NCBI RefSeq assembly: GCF_900182815.1
Contig: NZ_FXUA01000006.1
Span: 1 to 64,000 of the forward strand
DNA: 64,000 bases
Source of the DNA: Algoriphagus winogradskyi
GTDB taxonomy: Bacteria; Bacteroidota; Bacteroidia; Cytophagales; Cyclobacteriaceae
Direction of reading: 5' to 3'
Numbering within the stretch: the stretch's first letter is position 1; every line of letters starts with the position of its first letter. The translations under genes and the position numbers were made by a program. Below the pieces are notes generated by a model. That model ran no database searches. It was not told the origin of the DNA and was given only the letters and a program-made list of their open reading frames with translations. This document shows positions 1 to 5,190 of this stretch, piece after piece.

Positions 1-14
1 CCTTTTTTTTTCAT
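1..14 (-). CDS. Possible tyrosine recombinase start, cut by the window edge
   Basis: A minus-strand ATG at 14 is followed by nine A and then GG, giving Met-Lys-Lys-Lys before the sequence ends. The 96 bases upstream of it closely match those upstream of the broken recombinase at 3761-4028, including the same A-run after the ATG. I infer a second copy of that recombinase reading out of the window, away from the cassettes. Only four codons are visible, so the product is a guess from the shared upstream region. Confidence 0.3.
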
Positions 15-96
15 GATTGATATGAGGTTAAGAATGAATTAAAAAGTTACCTCTTTCTGGCTGCTCTTGAAACTACCGCAGGTTTAGTGCAACAAA
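1..96. repeat. Direct repeat, copy 1 (recombinase start plus attC left arm)
   Basis: This segment and 4015-4110 share a T-run, a CATGATT start region, an AAAAAGTTACC block and then a nearly identical stretch ending in GGTTTAGTGCAACAA. The shared unit runs from the minus-strand start codon of a recombinase to the R'' core of an attC-like site. It joins the recombinase start and the recombination site as one repeated unit. Confidence 0.75.
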
Positions 97-280
97 ACCT
101 ATACGCAATGCGGGCTGAAGGAATAAACGAAAGGTCGGTGATTTTAGCCCGCCAAAGCTCCGGTTTGACGTTTTTGTTGAATAAATTTAAAAACACAAAA
201 CGCAGCTTTGGCTACCGTTTGTGCCAGATGGAAAGTTTCGGCTTTTTAATCCCGCACTGCGCATAGCAAGAACGTTAGGG
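87..280 (+). repeat. attC-like site 0
   Basis: The left core GTGCAAC is at 87-93 and the right core GTTAGGG at 274-280. The arms around 98-114 and 251-267 are complementary over about 16 bases. The two exceptions are A.C on the top strand and become T.G on the bottom strand. At about 194 bases it is longer than the other sites, and the middle (140-225) has extra short inverted repeats. Its left core matches that of site 5, so the cassette to its left should begin with GTTGCAC. Confidence 0.65.
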
Positions 281-290
281 CACATTTGAA

Positions 291-980
291 ATGAAGACGA
301 TACTTTATATAATGATTTGCTTTTTACTCTTAGATTGTACTGACAATGTGCAACAAGAGAAGACGAAACAAGCAGTTGACATAAATTCAATTTCAAATGA
401 CACCTTGAAAATTGAAAAACCAGTCAAACCAAAGATCAAAAAATTTGACATTAATAGATTTCAGTTAGAAGCTGACTCTCTATTGAAAGTACTGAAAGAT
501 GAAAAGTATTCTCTCGAATTAAAATCTGACACATTCAACTTCAAGACTGATAATCCTGAAATCTTCACAAAAGGACACGGAATTTTTTGGCTACTTTATC
601 AAGACAGTTCGGAAAGAATTGTTCGACACTATCTTTTTGAACCCAACACAAAGAAAAAACTAAGGATTTACATAGTCGAAGTCAATTACAACAAAAAGGA
701 ACAGCTTGAACAGGTTGTAACAAAATTGGAGACTTCTATGAACGACTCAATTAATGCACCTGACAGTGACGACTTCACAAGATGGAGACTAAGTCCTACG
801 AACGATTACGTTATGACTTCCGACAACAAACTTTATTGGATGAATATGTCGTATTCTTATTCAAACAATGAAGTTTTAAAATTTATTGATCGCTTGAAAA
901 GCAATGTTGACACGACAAAATTTAAAGGACGAATAATTTGTTTATTTGGCTCCAACTGTAAAAATAAAAACGTGCCCTAA
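291..980 (+). CDS. Cassette 1: putative lipoprotein of unknown function
   Basis: This 229-residue protein starts at the ATG 17 bases after the attC right core. A short hydrophobic N-terminus ends in Leu-Leu-Asp-Cys at about residues 13-16, a plausible but non-ideal lipobox. A Lys/Asp/Ser-rich linker and a mixed alpha/beta body follow. I recognise no domain. The stop codon lies inside the R'' core of the next attC-like site (GTGCCCTAAC, 972-981), so the gene fills its cassette completely. Its coding strand is A-rich, with many GACA-containing codon pairs, like the other cassette genes and unlike the chromosome to the right. An envelope role is inference from the signal only. Confidence 0.7.
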   Translation: MKTILYIMICFLLLDCTDNVQQEKTKQAVDINSISNDTLKIEKPVKPKIKKFDINRFQLEADSLLKVLKDEKYSLELKSDTFNFKTDNPEIFTKGHGIFWLLYQDSSERIVRHYLFEPNTKKKLRIYIVEVNYNKKEQLEQVVTKLETSMNDSINAPDSDDFTRWRLSPTNDYVMTSDNKLYWMNMSYSYSNNEVLKFIDRLKSNVDTTKFKGRIICLFGSNCKNKNVP

Positions 981-1106
981 CAAAGCATATAGCTTATGGC
1001 GGGTGAACGGCCACCATCATGGTTTTCGCTCCGTTACCAACTTTGGTTTCAGCGGACAGGAAAGTGCTTCAAAACCGCCACAAGCCATATGCAAACCGTT
1101 AGCACC
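972..1106 (+). repeat. attC-like site 1
   Basis: R'' is GTGCCCTAAC (972-981) and R' GTTAGCACC (1098-1106). The stem arms at about 985-1003 and 1075-1092 pair except at two positions, where the top strand has A against C and the bottom strand T against G. The centre carries the motif GCGGACAG...GTGCTTC at 1052-1070, shared with sites 2, 3 and 5. Length is about 135 bases, within the range of long attC sites. Confidence 0.8.
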
Positions 1107-1144
1107 AATCGTGAGGACGATACAGCACGACCTAAAATTATAAA

Positions 1145-1891
1145 ATGACAGACAAACCATTTCCAGCAAAAATTCTTTTAACCTTAGTTGACAGCAAATC
1201 GACAGGAGAAGAATTTATTGGTTTATCAGCCACTCTTTATAGACAGAATTTGATTTTTCCAAAACCCCGTGAATTAAGAAGAGAAAAAAACATTTTAGAG
1301 TTGATTGTGATTTTTCGTGACAACTATTCGTTCAAGAACTGGAACAAGAATATAGAAGTAAAAGAGTTTTGGTATACTAAGTTTGTCAAGCTGCTGTCTG
1401 AGAAACCTAAGACACTCAAAGAACGAGACGTTATTATTGAAGTTGACAATGTGACGAATTGCGGGTGCGACAAGTCTGACTTTTACATTTTAAAAGGACG
1501 TTCATTACAGTTTATTGACGAATTGACTTGTAGCAACTGTTTTGGACAAATTTCATATTCCAGAATACCGCTTGAAATTCAACTTGAAGACTGGCAGACA
1601 AAACACGAAAGAATTTACTCCAGTTGGCTTGAAAGTGGACTTTTTGAAAAAGAAGCTTACAAAGAGCTAACGAATTATAAAAAAGGAAAACTAAACTTAG
1701 AAGGAGAAAAAATCAGAAAACAACTTTCAGACTATTTCAAACTTCCTGTTTACATAAGCTACTTTGTTGAGGAGCCTGACGACAATCATACTTGCTTAGT
1801 TTGTGGACAAAAAGGTTTTGACTCTGGTCTGAAAAGACCTAACAAAATTTGTAAGACCTGTAACACAATATTTGATTATGGCGACAAATAG
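1145..1891 (+). CDS. Cassette 2: zinc-ribbon protein, DUF2310-like
   Basis: This 248-residue soluble protein has two cysteine clusters: Cys-Gly-Cys with a later Cys-Ser-Asn-Cys in the middle, and a C-terminal pair, Cys-Leu-Val-Cys near residue 218 and Cys-Lys-Thr-Cys about 18 residues later, that forms a typical zinc ribbon. Length and layout resemble the DUF2310 family (PF10071, predicted zinc-ribbon proteins that may bind nucleic acid). I assign that from memory of the family, not a search. It has no signal peptide. It is the only gene of its cassette and ends about 10 bases before the next R'' core. Confidence 0.6.
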   Translation: MTDKPFPAKILLTLVDSKSTGEEFIGLSATLYRQNLIFPKPRELRREKNILELIVIFRDNYSFKNWNKNIEVKEFWYTKFVKLLSEKPKTLKERDVIIEVDNVTNCGCDKSDFYILKGRSLQFIDELTCSNCFGQISYSRIPLEIQLEDWQTKHERIYSSWLESGLFEKEAYKELTNYKKGKLNLEGEKIRKQLSDYFKLPVYISYFVEEPDDNHTCLVCGQKGFDSGLKRPNKICKTCNTIFDYGDK

Positions 1892-1901
1892 AAAAACAAC
1901 T

Positions 1902-2037
1902 GGTGCTAACAGGCGTTTGGCAAAAAAGCGGGTTCAGTGCTTAAATAAAGCTTTGTGCTTCGTATCAAGTTCAGTGCTGGCAGACAGTTTAGTGCTTCGA
2001 AATCCGCTTCTTCGCCAAGCGCCCAACCGTTGTAGCC
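1902..2037 (+). repeat. attC-like site 2
   Basis: R'' is GGTGCTAAC (1902-1910) and R' GTTGTAGCC (2029-2037). The arms AGGCGTTTGGC...GCGGG (1911-1931) and TCCGC...GCCAAGCGCC (2003-2023) pair along about 20 bases with several top-strand A.C positions that become T.G on the bottom strand. The shared central motif GACAGTTTAGTGCTTC is at about 1983-1998. Confidence 0.8.
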
Positions 2038-2053
2038 AATTTGAAAAAAACGA

Positions 2054-2803
2054 ATGACAAACCAAGAAATATTAAGCAAAACAGAACACAGACCATGGGA
2101 GATTCCGACTGGCAGTTGGAAATTCTATCAAGAGTGGAATAATGCAATATTTCTTAATTATCAAGTAGACTTGACCGAATTAAAAAAGCTTGTTCCCAAA
2201 GAATTGGTAATTGACCTTTTTGATGGTAAACCGTGGATTTCAATCGTTGCCTTTACAATGGAAAAGATAAGACCGAAAAACCTGCCTTCTTTTCCACCAA
2301 TATCGGATTTTGATGAAATAAATATTCGGACTTATGTTAGATCGACTAACAAGACTGGAGTATATTTTTTGAGCATTGAGGGCGGAAAAAAACTGTCCTG
2401 TAAAGTCGCAAAGGGAATTTCGGAACTTCCGTATCGATTTTCAGAAATTAAGCGGACCGACAAAAAATATCAATCCAGAAATTCGGAATTTAACGACAGG
2501 CTTGACATTGAATTTACGATTGGAAAGGAGTTGAAAGAAAAAACTGAACTGGACAAATGGCTAACTGAAAGATATGCTCTTTTCCAAGACACAGACGATT
2601 CCATAAACGAATTTGAAATCCATCATTTGGAATGGCCAATTAACGAAATTGACATACAAAAATTGGAATTGAATTATCCCAGATTTCAAAAATTAATAAA
2701 CGAAAAACCAAACAAAATTCATTATTCAAGAGGAGTCAAAGTTTTGGCTTGGGGAAAAATTAAAAATAAAAAAACTGGCTACAACGATGGGTATAAAACA
2801 TAG
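2054..2803 (+). CDS. Cassette 3: DUF2071 / YqjF-like protein
   Basis: This 249-residue protein has the features of the DUF2071/YqjF family (PF09844, acetoacetate-decarboxylase-like fold). It has an N-terminal Trp-x-x-Ala/Phe-Leu-Asn-Tyr segment, then a Leu-x-x-Leu-Val-Pro region, Phe-Asp-Gly-Lys-Pro-Trp-Ile-Ser-Ile-Val at about residues 57-66, and a Glu-Ile-Asn-Ile-Arg-Thr-Tyr-Val motif near 89-96. The family is widespread and its biochemical role is not established. The last nine codons lie inside attC-like site 3, whose R'' core is at 2777-2785. The C-terminus is therefore encoded by the recombination site and would change if the cassette moved. Confidence 0.75.
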   Translation: MTNQEILSKTEHRPWEIPTGSWKFYQEWNNAIFLNYQVDLTELKKLVPKELVIDLFDGKPWISIVAFTMEKIRPKNLPSFPPISDFDEINIRTYVRSTNKTGVYFLSIEGGKKLSCKVAKGISELPYRFSEIKRTDKKYQSRNSEFNDRLDIEFTIGKELKEKTELDKWLTERYALFQDTDDSINEFEIHHLEWPINEIDIQKLELNYPRFQKLINEKPNKIHYSRGVKVLAWGKIKNKKTGYNDGYKT

Positions 2804-2910
2804 GGCAGATAGTGGTTTCCGCTAGTTTTCGGCTCTTAACCAAGTTCGCTTCGGTCGGACAGTTAAGAGCTTCAAAATGCCCTACATTTCATATCCGAGA
2901 CCGTTGTGGC
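2777..2910 (+). repeat. attC-like site 3
   Basis: R'' is GGCTACAAC (2777-2785) and R' GTTGTGGC (2903-2910). The arms at 2789-2806 and 2878-2896 pair with wobble-type exceptions. An inner hairpin GCTCTTAAC...GTTAAGAGC (about 2832-2870) strengthens the fold, and the motif CGGACAGTTAAGAGCTTC lies at about 2856-2873. The 3' end of the DUF2071 gene overlaps its left side. Confidence 0.8.
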
Positions 2911-2916
2911 ATTGAA

Positions 2917-3444
2917 ATGAAGACACTATACAAAATATTAGGACTTACAGTCATTGACTTTGGACTGATTTGGTTGTGGGTTTACCAAATGGACCCTGAC
3001 CCAAGTGTGTCTATTGGAATTATTCTTCTAGTTCCGTTTGTTTTTGTGTTGAATTTGATAATTGCAGCAGTGCTATTCTTTACGAAAAAGAAAGAAAATT
3101 CAAGAGTATTCTTTATCAACTCTGTTATTGCTTCGATTATGATGTTTTATCTATTTGGTGAAGGAATTGACAGACACCAAAACAGAACTTTAGAAAGTTG
3201 GGAGTTCAACAAGGCTGATACAACATATACCTTAATTAGATGGAAAAATAGTGACGAATTTAGTATGACTTACAGCCTAAGACCAGGCTCTTCTTGGGGC
3301 TTCTTGGATGGCACTTGCAAAAATCAAAACGGTAATTGGATTTTGAAAGCAGACTCACTAACAATGACTATTGACAAAAAAGACAACTTAATAGGCTTCA
3401 GAAACCCTGTTGATACAATTAAAATGAATAAAATAGAAAGATAA
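2917..3444 (+). CDS. Cassette 4: small membrane protein of unknown function
   Basis: The ATG at 2917 gives 175 residues. The frame is open back to 2812, but that extension only translates the attC-like site, so I reject the longer start. Three hydrophobic segments at about residues 5-22, 31-54 and 65-80 look like transmembrane helices. A polar C-terminal domain of about 95 residues follows, with a Trp-Glu-Phe-Asn-Lys start and beta-rich character. The likely topology is an inner-membrane anchor with a soluble tail. No family recognised. Confidence 0.65.
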   Translation: MKTLYKILGLTVIDFGLIWLWVYQMDPDPSVSIGIILLVPFVFVLNLIIAAVLFFTKKKENSRVFFINSVIASIMMFYLFGEGIDRHQNRTLESWEFNKADTTYTLIRWKNSDEFSMTYSLRPGSSWGFLDGTCKNQNGNWILKADSLTMTIDKKDNLIGFRNPVDTIKMNKIER

Positions 3445-3448
3445 AAAC

Positions 3449-3509
3449 GCCACACAACAACTAGGTTTTCGTCACGTGCGTAGCACGAACGATGAAACCG
3501 GTGTTGCAC
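3449..3509 (+). repeat. attC-like site 4, short form
   Basis: At about 61 bases this has the length of classical short attC sites. The left core GCCACACAAC (3449-3458) differs from the cassette start GTTGTGGC by two extra bases. The right core GTTGCAC is at 3503-3509. The arms around GGTTTTCGT (3464-3472) and ACGATGAAACC (3489-3499) pair imperfectly. The central motif of the long sites is absent. The call is weaker than the others by itself but is supported by its place and by the GTTGCAC/GTGCAAC match to site 5. Confidence 0.6.
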
Positions 3510-3760
3510 TGCCTGTCCCGAGAGCGTAGCGTGTCGAGAGAACCGGAGAGGTTCTTATGGGGATTGAGTCAGGATTTTTTGAAGGAAGTGGGGTTTCCAA
3601 TTAGATTAAAAAGTAATACCTACGAGTAGATTCGGTATCGATTCAAAAAAAGTATTGTTGTTTCTAGCCTTTCCAATGCCTTTTGGAAAGGCTTTTTTTA
3701 TTGCATGGGCATAGGCTTCCCCCTCCTGCGGCGGGCAGGTAGCCCGAGTAAAACCAGGAA
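3510..3760. other. Non-coding part of cassette 5
   Basis: I see no convincing gene in this stretch. It holds a short inverted repeat (TCCCGAGAGCG...GTGTCGAGAG, 3516-3540) of a kind common between Bacteroidota genes, a plus-strand terminator at 3666-3699, and the GC-rich word CCTGCGGCGGGCAGG near 3724-3738. It lies downstream of the broken recombinase fragment. Confidence 0.5.
3666..3699 (+). terminator. Rho-independent terminator in cassette 5
   Basis: A perfect 11-bp stem AGCCTTTCCAA / TTGGAAAGGCT with a 6-base loop is followed by a T-run. It would stop plus-strand transcription coming from the cassette 4 gene. Confidence 0.75.
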
Positions 3761-4028
3761 CTAAAATTGGTTTGTGAGAGCGGAAAAGACGGTTTTTGGT
3801 GGTCCTCGTTTGACCAGATGCAGGAAATCGTTGATCCGGTCAGGGTCCACTTCGGTTGGTAATTCATTGAAATGGATAGCCAGTTTTGCCAGATGTCTGG
3901 CATAGTTTGATAGGGTGCTTTTGCTTTTGCCGGCGACGACAACTTTCTGCTCAAACTTGGCTAATAGTTCAGCAAATCCAGCTATCTTGGAACAGGCAGC
4001 CTGGAGGATGGTTTTCTTTTTTTTTCAT
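3761..4028 (-). pseudogene. Tyrosine recombinase/integrase, truncated and frameshifted
   Basis: Read on the minus strand in the frame ending at the TAG 3763-3761, the translation contains a SAM-like core-binding domain of a tyrosine recombinase: a Phe-Ala-Glu-Leu-Leu start, then Gly-Lys-Ser-Lys-Ser-Thr-Leu-Ser-Asn-Tyr-Ala-Arg-His-Leu-Ala and Asp-Phe-Leu-His-Leu-Val. The ATG at 4028 is one base out of frame because the following A-run has nine A. Eight would join Met-Lys-Lys-Lys to the domain. Only about 85 residues remain and the catalytic domain is missing. Similar N-termini occur, to my memory, in Bacteroidota recombinases found beside IS91-like transposases. It sits reversed in a cassette, 73 bases from the attC-like core. 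Confidence 0.75.
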
Positions 4029-4110
4029 GATTAATAAGAGTTAATGAATGTTCTAAAAAGTTACCGCTTCTTGGCTGTTCTTGAAACTACCGCAGGTTTA
4101 GTGCAACAAC
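4015..4110. repeat. Direct repeat, copy 2
   Basis: This copy pairs with 1-96. It covers the start region of the broken recombinase and the left core of attC-like site 5. The part nearest the core (about 4078-4110) is almost identical between copies, and the part nearest the start codon has diverged with small indels. Confidence 0.75.
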
Positions 4111-4231
4111 GCATATAGCTTATGTCGGGTGGACTTTTACTTGCAACTTTTGCACTTGTAGCAAGCTTGGTTTCGGGCGGACAGTTACGTGCTTCGAATG
4201 CCCTACGTTTGATACCCGAACCGTTGGCGCC
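4101..4231 (+). repeat. attC-like site 5
   Basis: The left core GTGCAAC (4101-4107) is the exact complement of the start of its own cassette (GTTGCAC, 3503-3509). The right core is GTTGGCGCC (4223-4231). The arm GCATATAGCTTATG (4111-4124) is the same as in site 1, although the right arm here is poorly matched to it. The central motif GGCGGACAGTTACGTGCTTC is at about 4177-4196. Confidence 0.75.
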
Positions 4232-4233
4232 AA

Positions 4234-4863
4234 TTGAATAAAGACTTGAAAGACAACCCGAAATATAGACCCACAAACCAATTACAAAAGGACTGTTTAC
4301 GACTATTCAGAAAATGGTTTCCCGACTTGAAGAACAGAATTGAGTTTAGAGAGCCTTTAATGCATCCTAACAACTTTTGTTTCTCAGTCTCACCTGACAA
4401 TCCTAAATTTGGAGATGTAGTTTTTGACATTAACGACCAAGAAATCACCATATTCACCGACTTTGATCATCATCACTATGAGACCTATATTTATGATGAT
4501 AAAGATGAAGACACAAAAAGACAAAAAGCTATACAACTTGCCTTGACAAGCATTAAAGAGCTAATAAGCGGGGAAATAGTCATCGGACTAGAAAAGAAAG
4601 GAGAGAAAATAATTAAAGCATTCAGGTATTATAAAGACAATCCAGAAGATAAAATGAGTGCTGTAATAAGCTTGGACAATGAAGGTGAAAAACTCGAATC
4701 TAACCAAAATGTGCCGACTGAGCGAGTTACAGTTAACTGGAACGGAATATTAAAAAAAGAAGAACTTCTGGCGCCAACAATACCTATAAGCAAGCGGGCG
4801 GACAGTGATAAACAAAACTATAATACTTTTAAAAAACTTTGGTCTAAGCTGACAGGTAAGTAA
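4234..4863 (+). CDS. Cassette 6: protein of unknown function
   Basis: The frame opens at a TTG (4234), 10 bases after the recombination point, with no upstream ATG. An alternative start is the TTG at 4246. It encodes up to 209 acidic and basic residues with no signal peptide. A Phe-Asp-His-His-His-Tyr motif lies near residues 75-80, followed by a long helical, Lys-rich segment. The natural cassette core TGGCGCCAAC is at 4769-4778, so the last 28 or so codons read through attC-like site 6. I recognise no family. Confidence 0.55.
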   Translation: MNKDLKDNPKYRPTNQLQKDCLRLFRKWFPDLKNRIEFREPLMHPNNFCFSVSPDNPKFGDVVFDINDQEITIFTDFDHHHYETYIYDDKDEDTKRQKAIQLALTSIKELISGEIVIGLEKKGEKIIKAFRYYKDNPEDKMSAVISLDNEGEKLESNQNVPTERVTVNWNGILKKEELLAPTIPISKRADSDKQNYNTFKKLWSKLTGK

Positions 4864-4902
4864 CTTATGAGGCCCATCTGCTCATAGCCAAACGTTACTA
4901 GC
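4769..4902 (+). repeat. attC-like site 6
   Basis: R'' is TGGCGCCAAC (4769-4778) and R' GTTACTAGC (4894-4902). The arms CTATAAGCAAGCGGGC (4783-4798) and GCCCATCTGCTCATAG (4872-4887) pair with four exceptions. The GCGGACAG half of the central motif is present near 4797-4804. This is the last site in the array. No TGCTAGTAAC partner for its right core is found before the next chromosomal gene. Confidence 0.7.
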
Positions 4903-5123
4903 AATTTTCCTGACTTCCAATCCGCATTAAAATCATCTGGATCCTCACCTTTACGATGAATCCAGCCAATTAACTCTAACAAGTAGCTTTCATCAAAGAA
5001 ATATACAAGTTGAAATTCATTCAGCGCCAGACTTAGTGGTTCAACAGCGACAGACCCGAAAATTACTCGGAGCATAGTTGGCATTTCGCAAGGCTGTATA
5101 GTATTGGCTGAGCATTCGCGCAA
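4818..5123 (-). CDS. Possible reverse-oriented gene in the last cassette
   Basis: A 101-residue open frame runs on the minus strand. Residues about 17-75 (coded by 4899-5075) look protein-like, with hydrophobic patches and a Trp-Ile-His-Arg-Lys-Gly-Glu-Asp segment. The C-terminal third is the antisense of attC-like site 6. It may be a small cassette gene whose 3' end was cut at the cassette boundary, or chance. No family recognised. Confidence 0.35.
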   Translation of the reverse strand: MRECSANTIQPCEMPTMLRVIFGSVAVEPLSLALNEFQLVYFFDESYLLELIGWIHRKGEDPDDFNADWKSGKLLVTFGYEQMGLISYLPVSLDQSFLKVL

Positions 5124-5135
5124 CTAGTAGGTTTG
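5104..5135 (+). promoter_or_regulatory. Bacteroidota-type promoter for the FAD oxidoreductase gene
   Basis: TTG at 5104-5106, a 21-base spacer, then TAGGTTTG at 5128-5135, matching the TAnnTTTG -7 element of the phylum's primary sigma factor. Transcription would begin near 5140, about 50 bases before the start codon. It also marks where chromosomal gene order resumes after the cassette array. Confidence 0.5.
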
Positions 5136-5190
5136 GCTTGTACATTCAGTATTTTAGCGAAAACATAAATGGATTTCAATAGTAGTATAA

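Larger units (their letters stand above)
87..4902 (+). mobile_element. Integron-like gene cassette array
   Basis: Seven attC-like sites separate short single-gene cassettes. Taking the G^TT recombination point, the complete cassettes are about 275-1098, 1099-2029, 2030-2903, 2904-3503, 3504-4223 and 4224-4894. A last one starts at 4895 and has no recognisable end. Within each cassette the first 8-10 bases are the reverse complement of the core at its own 3' end: GTTAGGGCAC/GTGCCCTAAC, GTTAGCACCA/TGGTGCTAAC, GTTGTAGCCA/TGGCTACAAC, GTTGCACT/AGTGCAAC, GTTGGCGCCA/TGGCGCCAAC. The 2904-3503 cassette matches only with a 2-base insertion. This is the pattern expected if cassettes were circles carrying a paired R''/R' core. 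No integron integrase is seen inside the window, so the array is either a CALIN or the right part of an integron continuing leftward. Confidence 0.8.

Noticed and set aside
946..1143. Small plus-strand open frame after cassette 1
   Set aside because: It only translates attC-like site 1 and overlaps the end of the real gene. The same applies to 1872-2057 and to the extension of cassette 4 back to 2812.
3664..3954. A 96-residue minus-strand frame over the recombinase fragment
   Set aside because: It is the wrong frame. The neighbouring frame gives the recognisable recombinase domain.
4061..4457. Minus-strand open frames near 4061-4457
   Set aside because: They are antisense to attC-like site 5 and to the cassette 6 gene and show no domain or signal.
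1..5190. Reading the left end as degraded insertion sequences only
   Set aside because: The matched cassette cores and conserved central motif are not explained by insertion sequences. An IS91-type contribution for the recombinase fragment remains possible.
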